Source: Coniferiporia sulphurascens (taxonomy: Eukaryota > Basidiomycota > Agaricomycetes > Hymenochaetales > Hymenochaetaceae). From it: a DNA stretch of 64,000 nt. This document shows positions 23,624-35,988 of this stretch, piece by piece (the stretch's first letter is position 1; the number at the start of each line of letters is the position of its first letter). A program made the translations under genes and the position numbers. Below the pieces are notes generated by a model, which saw only the letters and a program-made list of their open reading frames with translations, did no database searches and was not told where the DNA came from. The DNA is taken from assembly GCA_002794785.1 (NCBI GenBank), contig NBBA01000006.1, forward strand, positions 434,001-498,000, read 5' to 3'.

Positions 23624-26434
23624 ATGTCCTCGTCGTCTCTTTCTCACCAACCACAAGCGTCGTCGTCGTCAAAAGCCCATAATGTCCCTCAGAGACGTAT
23701 TACACTTACGATCAAACCGTTGAAACTCAAAGCGGCCACTTCGGGCTCATCTATCGACTCTCCTGCTACTAGCTACAGCCAGGATGGAGGCGCGTCCAGC
23801 GACGACAAGAGACCGCGCCCCAAAATCAAAATCAAGCCTCCAAGGCCGAGTATTCTCATCCCCGCCGACAGAGATGCCATGGATGTAGACACTCCGGTGC
23901 GTGCGCCGTCGCCACCGTCGGCTATGAGTGCTCGACCTGTGGAGCTGCCCCCTCCACCGCACTCGCTCCCTCCTGCGCGTCCTCTTCCCCCTCCAAAAGT
24001 CAAGGTTCCGCGACCAATAAAGTTAAAACCTTTGAGGGAGGTATTATCGAAGCTCATCGCTCAGATAAAGAGGTAAATATGCATATTCTTGCCTGTTTGG
24101 AGCTCGCATGGCTGACCTCGGTTGCAGAAAGGACGACTATGCTTTCTTTCTGCAGCCTGTGGACCAAACACAGGTTCAAGGCTACTCCGATATCGTAAAA
24201 ACACCAATGGACTTTGGGACAATGTCGGAGAAAGTTGAGCGGGGGAGATATCGCTCACTTGAGCAGTTTAAGGTCCGTCAGGGTTTTTCTTTGGACAGAC
24301 TTTTTTCTGAAAACATAGCTTTAAGGATGACTTTTGCTTGGTTACTTCGAATGCAAAAGCTTTTAACCCACCGTCGACGCTCTATCACACCGAAGCGTCT
24401 AAAATTGAAGCATGGGGTCTTGAGCAAATCGCTCGAGCCACCACTCAAGTCATCGAGTATGAGACGGACTGGACAATCGACGTTGTCGCAGATGAGGAGC
24501 CCACACCTATTCCGGTCGACCTGGACGAATCGGGTGCTCCTTTGGTGGAAGATGGTACCGGGCGAAGTGGACCAAGTCGCGCAAGGAGCCCAAGTGTCCT
24601 TTCGTCTGCCGCAGGCATTGGTAGCGTGCCCGTAGAGCGAGCGAAAAGAGGTTCTAGGATGAAGAAAGTACCTGTGGTGACTGAAAGTTGGGAAGAAGGT
24701 GGCCACCTTCCCGGACATAAAGACGGTATCGGAAATTTTCCTGCTTGCAGTGACTTGGCGGCACTAATGGTTGAGTTAAAATTGAGAGGTAAGAGCAGCG
24801 CTGTTTGTTCAAGAAGTATTTGCTAATCTTCATCAAGGGAAGAGATTTCGGACGAAGAAGGAAAGGTTAAAGCGCGAGAAGGAAGGCCCTCCATTTGCGC
24901 CGGATGGCAGCCTCGATTATACCGAAAGTATGTATGCACTTCAGTCTCCTTTACTTTGGTATTAATTTCCAGTGCAGTGGAGAATCCTTTTAGTATCCTT
25001 CGAAATCTTATTCCTGATCCGCCCTCCGTTCCGCATCTCATTCCTCTCATAAGTACTGTATCAGCCCCCCTCGAATCCTCGGAGGGCACACCTGAAGCGT
25101 CCCAACCGCCGGAGGAGAAAAAGAGTGACCAGAGCAATAGACCTGGACAAGGTCCTATATCCGTTCCTCTCGCCGCTCTGCCATCCATCCTTGCAGACTC
25201 AGGCAGGCATACTTTTGCGAATCCGCCAACTTCGACCGCGCAGATTGGAAATAAAAAGATGCGCCACTGGACAATCACACGTAACCCTCCACGTGCTGCG
25301 CGCATGCGGGACGACGAAGATGATGGCGCAGCGAGCGGTCCACGGGCGAAACGACGTCGCGTCGAAGCACCGGACTATGGGGCATTCGCGTCGCTCATGG
25401 GCACACTCGCGGCGGAAAACGGCATTAAAGCAGACGACTTTGAGGAAGTGTTCGCGAATGATGGGAGGCTTTTGGAGCAAATCAGGATGAGCATTGAGAA
25501 CCGTACGCCTCCGTCTTTGCCGCCGAAAGCTGTCCCCACGGATGGGGAGGTCGTGCTGGAAGCAGATGAGTACATCCGTGACGTTGTTTATGGAGGCACC
25601 GACGGCCTTGCGTACTTCCGCAGTCTTGCGGAATTCGTGGGTGAATACCATGGCCCTCTAAATCGTGATCCAGAGGCGCCCATTTCTTTGCCCTCTGGGG
25701 AGTTGGGCATGCCTTTAGCGCAATGGGTGGAGACGCATATCGTCGACCCGCTTACTCAAGGCAATCATGCAGTCCTGCGAGTTATAGCGGACGCACTCAG
25801 GGGACCGAACAGCGATGCCCCACTTTCAGAAGACCTGGCGCGCTATCTTGAACTCGCTTTGAACACCGAGGACGAAGCGCGTACGCAAATACACGAAAAG
25901 GTGCGCGAACTCGAAGAACTTGCGGAGCCTACGGCGCAAATCGACATGTCGGCTTTGCTACATGCACCAGAAGAGTTGTTCCTCGCGGAGAGCGCCTGGG
26001 CGGGGCGGGAGTCTGAATTCGAGCGCGGTCAGGGGCAAAGCCAGGGTCCTCCTGCTTCCACAGTGGCGTCGGGCCAGGAGTCGTTGGCCGCCGGTGCCGC
26101 TAACGGAACGTCAGGGCTGGACCGGGGACTTGGCCAGACCGCGGCTGGCCTTACGCCGGATCCGACGGGCGCGATCGAGCGCGCGCTGACTGCGGGCGCG
26201 GAGGCGCTCCGTGAGCTCGCGCAGCGCATGCAGGGGTGGGAACAGGGACAGGGGCAGGCCGCCACATCCTGCGAAGGGAAGAACGCACAGGGCGAGGAAG
26301 ATGCACTGGTGCGGCGCACGCGACTGAACCTGATTGCGCTTGCGAAGCGCGCGCCGATCGACCGGATTGCGCGTCTGCCGCCGGAGCTGGTTCCGCTGCA
26401 CATCCGACACATTGTGCCAACGCTCGGGACGTGA
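23624..26434 (+). CDS. bromodomain protein, BRD7/BRD9-like
   Basis: Five exons: 23624-24072, 24128-24272, 24326-24788, 24838-24927, 24978-26434, all in frame. Low-complexity Ser/Pro/Lys N-terminus (residues 1-130), then a bromodomain at about 135-235: LREVLSKLIAQIKRKDDYAFF, PVDQTQVQGYSDIVKTPMDFGTM (ZA loop and Pro-Met-Asp motif), then SNAKAFNPPSTLYHTEASKI, which carries the acetyl-lysine-binding Asn before the P/x/S. A basic KRFRTKKERLKREKEG segment and a long C-terminal region follow, the arrangement of BRD7/BRD9-type proteins. Such proteins read acetylated histones, often within SWI/SNF-type complexes; complex membership here is inference. The C-terminal third is Gly/Gln/Ala-rich and GC-rich, which opens several false frames. 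Confidence 0.85.
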
Positions 26435-26941
26435 TTGCATTTTATTAAGTCTGTAAGGGGAATGTTCAAAGGCGTGTATTTTGTTTGAGGGAAAAAAAAT
26501 TAACAAATTGTACTATTTTTCGTCCTGGCTTTAGACCGGCGCTAACGTAAGATGTTCGTTATCACGAGCTTGGAACAAGTGTTTTTACGGATTCTTTCTG
26601 CATTTCTATCGTGTCGGTTGAATGGTCACCGCGGCTTCCGTCTGCTATGGACAACCGTTATCAGAGCTGGCGAGTATGGGACATACAGGAAGGAATAGGC
26701 AATGCACTCTTATCTCCATCCTTCGTCAGCCTCCACTATCAATACAAAAATCGTCCCACCCCGCACGGGTACGGTATATGTATGATCTGCGGTGTGCGAG
26801 CGCAGATGGGCGCTCGTAGGAACCTGCAGCCAGTACGAGCCGCTTCTGAAATCTGCGACCGAGACCTACGGGTACGGCGTTAGGACGCTAACTAGAACCT
26901 AAGCTACTGCACCCACGGAAGACGATCCCAAACGAACAGGT
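26435..26941. other. intergenic, promoter side of the permease
   Basis: About 500 bp between two genes on the same strand. It should hold the 3' end of the bromodomain gene and the permease promoter; no other feature is seen. Confidence 0.5.
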
Positions 26942-29370
26942 ATGGAAGAGCCAACAAAGATGGGCGACGAAAACGAAAAAACGCGCGATGGAACGACGAT
27001 GGCCGGCGACGAGGCGGAGCTCGCGCGTATGGGGTACAAGCAGGAACTCAGGTGCGTCCAGTCCTGGCGGTGCCAGTGTGTATTCAAGGAAGTACGGCTT
27101 ACGGGATGCGCTATTGCTGCCAGGCGCGATCTGGGCCTTCTACAGGTGAGCCTTGCTCGCTACTGGTTCGATCTTCGGCGAAAATGAAATAACGTACTGT
27201 ATGTGCTACAGAACTTTGGCGTGTCGTTCTCGATCATCAGCGTTATCACGGGCGTCCCGTCGCTCTTCCTGTACGGTCTGGTGAGACGAACAATGTGTTG
27301 GCGCGTTGGCACGCACCTCCGGTGTCTCCATGTCGCCTGTTATCTTGATATATGCTGACCGCTGCTATGCTCTGCCAGACGACGGGCGGGCCCGCGGTGA
27401 TGGTGTGGGGATGGGTCGTCGTCGCGTTCTTCACGATGATGGTCGGCCTTGCTATGGCCGGTACGAGTCCACACGCAAATTTATTCCACAACCATTATGG
27501 CATTGGATATGCTGATACTAACAAATTCGGCTGTGAAATTTCCAGAAGTCTGCAGTGCGCACCCGACGAGCGGGGGTCCGTACTTCTGGGCGGCGACGCT
27601 CTCAGAGCCTCGACACGCTGCGTTTGCGTCCTGGATCACCGGCTGGTTCAACCTCCTCGGGCAGGTCGCGGTCACTACGGGGATTAGGTGAGTGCGGTCG
27701 TCCACAGGCACCTGCAAGGCGCCCGGAGGGAGATAAGACCGGGGAAATGCACGACCTTACGTTTTTACGTTTTCTTTGTGCCCGCGTGTGTGTGTGTGCA
27801 GTTTCGCCTGTGCGAACTTCATTTCGACGATTGCGACGTTCAACACGGACTTTGTGCCTACCGCGAAGACAACCATCGGGATCTATGCGGCGGTGCTGTG
27901 TGCACAAGGTGAGCGACGTGCTGCGCATCGGCGGCTGCAAAGTACCGCTTTTTTTTGACTTCTTCTGGGCGTACCGTTTCTTCCCCATTCTAAAGGCCTG
28001 ATCAACACGTTCGGGGTGCATTTGCTCAAGTACATCAATAATGTCTCCGTTTGGTGGCACGCGGTGGGCACGACTGCGCTCGCTATTGCAGTGCTCGTGG
28101 CTGCGCCGACGCACCAGTCTGCGAAGTATGTGTTCACGCAGTTCATTGATGGGACGGGCATTGCGCAGCCAGACGGCTCCGTCGTGGGATGGGCGCAGCG
28201 AGCGGGCCCGGCGTACGTCGTCGTTATTGGTATCCTCATGGCGCAGTACACCCTCACGGGCTTCGACGGGAGCGCACATGTGCGTAATTCACTTTTGTTG
28301 GACTTCTTACGTCCAACGCGGGGGCTGACTTGGGGGCGGGTCGCAGATGACCGAGGAAACGCACAATGCAGCAATGGCGGGCCCGCTCGGAATCATCATG
28401 GCTATCGGCGTGTCCGCCGTGCTTGGGTGGTTCCTCGTCCTCGCATTGCTGTTCTCGATGCAAGACTACGACGCGACGGTCAGCAGCGCGACCGGCGAGC
28501 CCGTCGCGCAGATTTTCCTCGATACCGTCGGCGAGAAGGGTGCGATCGTGCTCATGGTGATCGTCATCGGCGCGATGTTCATGTGCGGGTACGTCGTGTT
28601 CTCATCAATCATCAACCAAAGTATCCGAACCGGGACTAATTGGAGACGCGTGATAGGCTGTTCTCGGTTACGTCGAACTCGCGCATGATGTACGCGTTCT
28701 CGCGTGATGGCGCGCTGCCGGGCCACAAGTTCTTCCACCAGGTCAGCGCGCGGAGGCGCTCGCCGGTGCGCACGGTGTGGCTTGCGTGTACGCTGAGCTT
28801 CATTTTGGGGTTACCAAGTCTGGGGAGCACCGTCGCGTTTTCCGCCGCGACGAGTATCGCGACGATAGGGCTCTACGTCTCGTACGGTGCGTGCCGGCGT
28901 CCCCACGGACAGGCTCAGACTAATGGACTTTTCTTTCGCCTTTCGCAGCGATCCCCATTGCGCTGCGCGTAGTCTACCGCAAAAAATTCGTACGCGGGCC
29001 GTTCCACCTCGGCGCGTTTTCGTACCCTGTCGCGGTGGCCGCAGTGGCGTGGATCGCGTTCATTTCCATCGCGTTCATACTTCCGCAGGAGAACCCGGTC
29101 GGGTCGCAGACGCTCAACTATGCGATTGTCGCGGTTGGGATTGTCGTCACGTACAGCCTCGGGTTCTGGCTTCTGAGCGCGCGCAAGTGGTTCAGTGGGC
29201 CCGTGAAGCAGATTGCTGGTGCGTGTTCGGTGTCTTTGCTCTGTGTCTGCTTTGCTGATGGCTGTTATTGGACAGCGGAGGAGATGGGCGTGGACGTGAC
29301 GGAGCCCGGGGTGCTAGAACAGTTGGAAGCGGAGGGGAAGCTGGCCTTGGACAGAAAATCCGACAATTGA
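26942..29370 (+). CDS. amino acid/GABA permease, APC superfamily (ACT/UGA4 type)
   Basis: About ten exons. Exon 1 is 26942-27051, exon 2 is only 22 nt (27124-27145, completing ELRRDLGLLQ), and the following joins all restore one permease frame. Signature segments: NFGVSFSIISVITGVPSLF, TTGGPAVMVWGWVVV, EVCSAHPTSGGPYFWAA (the substrate-site region of ACT-family permeases), WITGWFNLLGQVAVTTGI, LTGFDGSAHMTEET, FSVTSNSRMMYAFSRDGALPG and VYRKKFVRGPFHLGAFSYP. The protein has about twelve membrane segments and a short acidic C-tail ending ALDRKSDN. Family members import or exchange GABA, polyamines or choline at plasma or vacuolar membranes; I cannot assign the substrate. Confidence 0.88.
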
Positions 29371-30204
29371 CAGTCTGCAGCGTTTTCTGCACGGCTTCCC
29401 TGCACGCTGCCATGATCGTGTCCTTGTCCGACACTAAAGCTATTATCTAGATGTTCCGGCATCATGCCGATTTAAATTTCAACACAGCTTCGTCTTATGT
29501 TTTCCGCTATACCGCTTTTGTTTCGCTTTGTCCTTTGTCCCTTGTACTCATATTATAATGGTGATCTGTGCCATTAGACGAAAATATAGACGGTTTAGAA
29601 TATTACGATGAGAAATGAGGACCGCCGTCGAACACCGAGAGCTGTAGGCGCCCACGGGCCCCGGCTAAGTACGGTTGACTGCGGGGAAGCTTCACGCGCC
29701 GCCACCAGCCAGCAAGACCTACCTTATTCCATTACTCACCCTCTTTTGGCCCCTTTTCCCTTTATATTTCCGTCTTCCAACGGGCCCTGCGGCTGCGGCC
29801 TGTGTTCAACATTAAAAAAACTAGCACGCCCGGCCTGTGCACAGCTCAGTCTTTTTTTAAAGCCAGTTGTCTTGCTGCGTTTGGTCGGCATCCATCTACT
29901 GGTAAGCACATCTGATGCTGACGTGCTACGTGCTGACGCGCCGCTCGCTGCCGACCCCCTCACCTCTCCCCCTCGCTCCGGCCGAACGACAGACGAGACG
30001 ACTGCAGTGCCTTCGGTCCAAGTCCCAACAGCCTCGACTGAGACAACTGCAAACTTCCGCATTCACACTAGTGGCTTTCAGGCCCGCTCGCACTTAAAGC
30101 AGCCCGATACTGCAACTGCAACTGCACACTGCACCCAACCGCAAACGTCCACGACCACCCAAATCGCTGCCCGGTTACGCAGGACCCGACACCACGAAAT
30201 TGAC
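29371..30204. other. intergenic, pyrimidine-rich promoter region
   Basis: About 830 bp with CT-rich tracts and CTGCAA repeats at 30105-30130, just upstream of the Ost-alpha gene start. An open frame crosses it but looks non-coding before the ATG at 30205. Confidence 0.45.
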
Positions 30205-32963
30205 ATGGCCGTTTGCCCATCTGATAACCAGGTTGTCACGGACCAGACATCGTTCTGGAGCTCTAGTGGCGTTCACTGGGACGCACATCGTATAGGATGG
30301 GCGGTTTCTGGAGGCTGTGCGTTGCTTGTGAGTGTCTGACTTGTCTTTGCTTTGGTTTCGTTTTGCGCATGTGTGTGTGTTGGTGAGAAAAAGGGAACGG
30401 GAGTGGCGATCTCTGTGCATTTCAGACGCTTGTCGTCATCAATGGTCTTAAGCGCCTTCTATAACACGCTGCAATATCGATTCGTATATCGCCGATGACC
30501 CGGAGCACGGGCTTGCGAATATGTGGTGGCGGAGTGGTTGCATATTCTACGCGAGTCTTCGCTTCTAGTCGCAGTGTATGTACGGCGTCCACGGGTCGTC
30601 GGGCTGCGACAGCGGGGAGCTTACCGTCAGGCCGCCCCGTCCGCGCAGGCACGGAGTGCACGTCGGCCCGCTGACTGGTGTCCCGTTATGGCCACTCCGT
30701 ATCGGCCCTTCCTCCTCGCCTCATTGTTTTCGTATGTCTGTTTCGGACCACTAGTACTGACTTCCATGCGTTCACGTCATCAGACTCTCATCATCTCGAT
30801 CATATCCGTCCTGGGACACGCACGGTTTGTTGCCCGTTTCCGCTCATCTGGTCTTACACAACGCATTGAAAACATGCGCGTTTTTTCGCTCGCTTCTTGC
30901 TTTCATTAAACCAGAAATTACACTGTCCGAGATGAACAGCGCCAGATGTAAGAAGGACACGACCAACTCCGCGGGCAATGTGGGTACTAACACGTGTTTT
31001 GCCCTTCTCTAGTATTCGAATATTGTATATGCCACCCGTATATGCTATCATCTCCTTCTTCTCCTACCGCTTTTTCCGGAGCTATACTTATTACGAATTG
31101 ATTGAAGTCGGTCAGTGCGATATCGATTCTCGCTCAATTCGAAGTGTGTTACTGACTTTGGCTTTTCTAAATTTAAGTTTACGAGGTTTGTTTGTCCCAT
31201 TTTGTCAAAGTTGGTGAGACTAACAATTCGGATTTCCTTAGGCAATAACACTTTCTGCTTTCTTGTACGTTCACGCTAACTTGCATTTTGATGTTTCCCC
31301 TTTTGTGCTTACAATTATCCTGGTTATAGGCTACTCATCATGGAGTATGTTGCGTCAACCGCGAGCGGCCATTCATTATCCTTAGCAATGGAGCGGAAGG
31401 ATAAGAAAAAGTTGCCAATTCCAGTTGCGTTTGCCTGCCTTCTCTCTTGGCTTTTCTTTTTTGCTGAGATTGGACTTTGTTCTTGTAGTTTTGCTGCTGG
31501 AGATATCGACCTACGAAGGTAAGTTTTCCCAGTCTTACAGGAAATTAATATTATTAGGTGACTGACTCTTATAATCTAGGCTTACTTCTTGTATACGATG
31601 AAGGTAAACGGACTTTCCAAGAGATTATTTGACGTGTTTGCTGATAATCGGGATAGTGGTCTGTCATGCAATACGTCATCATCCGGCCCCGTCAGTACCA
31701 TTTCGTTTTTACGCTGAAAAACTCCGTACTAATCATTTTATTTCGAACACTCGCGTCGATGTTACCGTCACGTCCTACAGTCATCTCTATCATCTCCATC
31801 ATCGCCCAAGCATACAATGTCCTATGCGAGAACGGGGGGATAGACTTCCATTTTGTATACGTGTACGTCGAGATCGTCGACTGTATCAGTATCACGTTAG
31901 TGCTTTCACTCTCCCCTCTGCGGATATTGTTCTTATACGCCGTAGGGTCGCGCTGTACGGCCTGTTAATGTTTTATGGCCTGACGAAGGAGGAGTTAAAG
32001 GGGAAGCGCCCGCTCGCGAAGTTCCTCTGCATCAAACTTATTGTCATGTTCACTTTCTACCAGTCGTTTGTGGTGCGTGTTTTTTCTGTTTGCGCCAACG
32101 TTCTCTCGGACCGCGCTAACACGGCGTTGAATACTACAGTTCAGCTTTTTGGAGGGCAAAGTCATCAAGGGTGAGACTCGTCCGAGGTCTGATACTTTCT
32201 TTACTAAATTCATTCTCCGCCACTCCAGCAACTCCGTATTGGACAGAAACAAACATCGCAGATGGCCTTACCGCACTCACAATTTGCATTGAGGTTTGTA
32301 CCTACTAGTTCGTCCATGTTTCGCTCGTTAACCATGCTGGGGCAGATGGTACTCTTTGCCGCTGGTATGATGTGGGCATACCCTTCCATGCCATACCGCT
32401 CAAAAGAAGGGAAAACAAGCATTGGCAGACCACTGTTGGATAGTATCAACTATTGTGAGCAACATTTCCAATTAGGTTCGAAGTGACGTAACGATTGACA
32501 CAATCTGTCTCGTCCTCGCAGCGGACTTTGCAAGGGAGATAGTATCCTCGGTCCGGTTTTTCATCGACTACTTCCGCGGAAGGCCAGGGACGCACACGCC
32601 AAAATCTAGGGAAATCGGCGCCAGTGGCAAGCGCACGACAAACTTCGCACAAACGTTTGGGGCCAAGGGATCCGACTCGTCGGTGCAGGGCATGTCAAGT
32701 GGGAGCAATTTTGGCGGCGTCGGAGGCACTAGTATGAGGGCTTATAACTAAGGCTTATTAACTCTAACACTAACGCTGGCGTCGCAGACCCACGTGCACC
32801 CGCACGCGACGACTATTCAATGGCGGAGAGCGGCAGCAGTGGGCGGCCGTCGAACCAGTTTGACGAGAACGTGCCTCTGACGACATTCGGGGAGAGAAAA
32901 AACCCGGCAGGGTTGTCTAAGAATGCTTCGGATCTACCTGGGTTGTATTCGTATCGGAAATAG
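30205..32963 (+). CDS. Ost-alpha/TMEM184 (DUF300) membrane protein
   Basis: Multi-exon gene with many tiny exons. Supported ones include 30205-30327, 30915-30947 (33 nt, NYTVRDEQRQ), 31013-31110 (IIRILYMPPVYAIISFFSYRF), 31178-31185 (8 nt), 31242-31264, 31330-31423 (ending KLPIP), 31489-31518 (FCCWRYRPTK), 31580-31603 (AYFLYTMK) and 31657-31690. Later exons give SIIAQAYNVLCENG, VALYGLLMFYGLTKEEL, CIKLIVMFTFYQSF and KATPYWTETNIADGLTALTIC. QRxIIRILYMxPVYA, YEA, PFCC-RPTK and the KLIVFxTFYQ stretch are the family landmarks. About seven membrane segments, then a hydrophilic tail ending LYSYRK. Fission yeast Hfl1 is a vacuolar relative that binds Atg8. The region 30426-30914, between the first two certain exons, is unresolved. 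Confidence 0.85.
31178..31185 (+). other. 8-nt micro-exon in the Ost-alpha gene
   Basis: The bases TTTACGAG lie between an acceptor (CTAAATTTAAG) and a donor (GTTTGT). With one base from the exon before they code V-Y-E, giving LIEVVYEAITLSAFL, where the family has an invariant Tyr-Glu. The next exon is only 23 nt. Flanking introns are 67 and 56 nt. Confidence 0.75.
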
Positions 32964-33653
32964 AGCTGGGCGACTCGGAGGGGGAGTGGGTATATTATGA
33001 GTTGCTATATTTTGGTTTATCTACATAGTCTCTTGCTTCCGTCTTTCTACTTGTATCTTCCCTGTGTCCCGCTCGTCTCCGGTCTTTCGATACCCGACCC
33101 TTTCCCTCTACCTACGTGTCCTACCTTAACCTCTGACCTCTGTCTCCATCTCGGCCTCCATTATCCTTTCTCTCAACGCTGTCCACATAACGCTAATTTA
33201 TGATGGAACTCGCTTGCACAACACTAACAGTATTCCGCCCTGTAATTTCTGTCTTGTAAGTATTTAGGATGGAGGTTTGTGTGGGCAGTGTTCTTCCGGT
33301 TGGACTCGGCAGAGAAAGGCTGCCGGCACCTGTTGTATAGTTAACTCAATGGACTAGTTGTATCATCACCTAAGTCACGAAGCTTCGTGTCTGTGTGAAC
33401 GTAAAACATACTTATTTCGGATTCATACTTGGAACTGGCCGGCGGGGAAAATCTTAATGGTAGATACACCAAACCAAATACGGCGACTTGGTAATTCAAT
33501 TGTAATTCAGGCCTGGGTAACTATACATCAAAGACGATCAAAGCAGATTCGAGAGCAAAAACTACAAAGTCCCTTCCGTTCCCTGTACTAATGGCAAGAA
33601 AAGCAAACAACGGGTCCGGGAACATTCAACTACAGTAATTATCATAACCCGAA
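32964..33653. other. intergenic, nothing recognised
   Basis: About 690 bp between the Ost-alpha stop codon and the right arm of the inverted duplication. No gene or element is seen. Confidence 0.5.
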
Positions 33654-34196
33654 TCAGCTGTCTAAGCAGTGCTTCGACGTAATCATTACGAAGCCTCTAT
33701 CCTCCTTATACTTCTGCGCCGCGAGCGTCGCAGCAGTAACGATCTCGCGCTCGAGCGCAGCCGTGTCGACGCAGTGGACGAAGCCGACGTCGTGCAGCGC
33801 AGCGACGCCGTCGAGCATCCACGTCTGGCAATTGAACACGCTGCGGTGCGCCTCGGGGCGCACGGGCACCGCGCGCAGGACCTCCTCGACGCTCGCCGCG
33901 ACGTCGGCGTGCGCGCCAAAGTCCGAGAGGTCCGCGAGCCGCGCGCCGAGCACGAGGCGCGCGCGCAGGTCGAGCGTGTTGGGTGAGACGACCTCGTACG
34001 TCCACCGGTTCGACGCGTTCTTGTTCGTGCAGTGGCACACTAGCCCGCGTGCGCCGACGCCTGCGGCGGACTCGGGCGCGGCGGGGTCCGGGATGAAGAG
34101 GGCGCGGTGCCAGGACAGGCCGTCGCCCCGGTGCAGGAGCACGGCGTAGAGGACGTTGGGCTTGAAGATTGCGGAGGGCGCGGCGGTGAGAGTCAT
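33654..34196 (-). CDS. small DUF6914-like protein B, copy 2
   Basis: Single-exon 180-residue frame with ATG at 34196. It keeps VLYAVLLHRGDGLSWHRALF, RWTYEVVSPNTLDLRARLV, FNCQTWMLDGVAAL and a tail ending ITSKHC, all shared with the copy at 14077-14619. Third positions are strongly G/C, more so than in the left-arm copy, so all six frames are open for over 100 codons; only this frame is conserved between the arms. Function unknown. Confidence 0.75.
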   Translation of the reverse strand: MTLTAAPSAIFKPNVLYAVLLHRGDGLSWHRALFIPDPAAPESAAGVGARGLVCHCTNKNASNRWTYEVVSPNTLDLRARLVLGARLADLSDFGAHADVAASVEEVLRAVPVRPEAHRSVFNCQTWMLDGVAALHDVGFVHCVDTAALEREIVTAATLAAQKYKEDRGFVMITSKHCLDS

Positions 34197-35484
34197 GGTG
34201 CTCTGGAAGGGGAACTTGACGTGTTAGATTTCGTACGAGGCGAGAAGCGGGTTGAATACGTACGTTGAAGGCGTGGGATATGACGAAAGTCTAGAGGACG
34301 AATGGATTTGTCGTTGTAGACTGTGGGTCGGTTCTATGCTCCTGGACGCCTCTTTATACTGGCGATCAGTTCGCGAAAGCCGCCCACATGAGCCCAAACT
34401 AATTACCTAGGGTGGAGCAGACCACGCTGGCTCTGCGATATCCCTGTGGCCCGACCCCTGTTTAGAGCCGCGAAAAAAAAATAAAAACAAGGGGGGCCAC
34501 TGCAGTGTGGCTCAGACGGAGTCAGTTCGCTCAAGCCTCTGAGCCGCAAGACCGGCTAAACGCTGCCTCAGCCGCCACCTGGAGCATAATAGGCAAGTTC
34601 CTACGATCACGCAAAGGGTGGCTTGTACTCACCTGATGTGCGTATAATCGATGGAGGCAGTTGGTTTGATGTTATTTGTCACTTCCGGCGAAGGCGTGGC
34701 TGCACCGAAATCTAGATCAAGATCAAGCCACTATCGGCTGGGGACCTCCGCTCCGAGGCTAAGACTCGAGAGCCCCGAAGTCTTTGCGGGACAACTTATT
34801 CTTTGGTAATGCGAATTTGAGTTTCCGGTATCCGGATTTCAAGGACTCCCGGTCCGCCCTAATGATAGTATCTGCTCAACGAGCGTTGAGAACAACTAGG
34901 AACGACGTACGTAAGCCGAGAACACGTCATCGTGCTGCCCCTTTTGTGCATGTGTTGCCTGCATTTGGGCATGGATGGCTGTGTGGCTTGGACCTTCAAA
35001 TCGAATTCTCAGTGACCTTGGTTTTTTTACCGACCCTAGCAGTATCTGACCCGGAAGTATTATTCCCGCGGAATACGTGCTGGTGGCTTATCTGGTGTTG
35101 ATGATCCAGGATAGGGATTGCCTCCGAACTTCGCCAGTGTGATGTCGTGGCTGCAAGTTGTCATATTTCCTTTTTTTTTCTTTCTGAAAAATAAATTTCC
35201 CTGAAATAAAGAAAGAATAACTTCACCATGCGTACAGTACGCGGAGATTATTCCAACAGAGAAAGTGTGAGTCCACATATGTATGTCGTGGCTTCCGTCG
35301 TGGCTTTACTCAAGGAACATATAAGGATGTGTACACGGAGACAGAGCAGCCCAGATCTCAGCCGTTTCGCTGGACATCTGTATATCCTTTCAACCTCCTG
35401 TGGAGACTTCCCGCTATACCGTAAGTACAATAAGCCCTTCATTCCAATCGTAATGATCAGCTGATACTATGTGACCAGTAAAAC

Positions 35485-35988
35485 ATGGCATTTCAATCCG
35501 GCTCCCTATACGCCCTGTTCTTCTATCGAGGAAACAGCTACACCTGGCATTGGTCCCTCTTCCTCGCCGCACAGTCGTCCCAGACACTCAATTCCACGGG
35601 CGCGCTATTCCACTGCAAGAACGATACTGCCACGAACAAATGGGAATACGAAGTCCGCCAAAACTACAATCCAGGTGCGAGCCTCATAAGCGTCGTCTTC
35701 GTTGTGCGTCTCGCGGACCTGCGTACTCTCGGAGAATTCAGAGTCCTCACCGAGCTCTTCCACTCCCACTTGCGCACTGTCCGTGTGGTCCAAGGCGCAG
35801 CTCTGAGTACTTTCGACTGCAAGTGGTTTTTGGACGCAGTGCGAGCGCTGGCGGAAGGCGGGATCGTGACGTGCGAGAGCATTACCGAGCTGGAACGGGA
35901 GCTAAGCCTCAAGGCGTTGCAGGCGACGCCTGTATTTGAGAGCCAGTGTACGCATAGCCTCTCTGTGTCGCAACGCTGCTGCGCTTGA
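35485..35988 (+). CDS. small DUF6914-like protein A, copy 2
   Basis: Single-exon 167-residue frame with ATG at 35485, about 88% identical by eye to 12186-12692. It has lost one Arg codon in the FDCKRWF motif (FDCKWF here) but is otherwise intact. Domain as in the other copies: LYALFFYRGNSYTWHW, WEYEV, VVFVVRLADL. It converges on the F-box gene at 36725, as in the left arm. Confidence 0.75.
   Translation: MAFQSGSLYALFFYRGNSYTWHWSLFLAAQSSQTLNSTGALFHCKNDTATNKWEYEVRQNYNPGASLISVVFVVRLADLRTLGEFRVLTELFHSHLRTVRVVQGAALSTFDCKWFLDAVRALAEGGIVTCESITELERELSLKALQATPVFESQCTHSLSVSQRCCA

Noticed and set aside
33669..34149. Long open frames on both strands over the DUF6914-like gene B.
   Set aside because: They arise from GC-rich third positions; only the minus-strand frame is conserved with 14077-14619.
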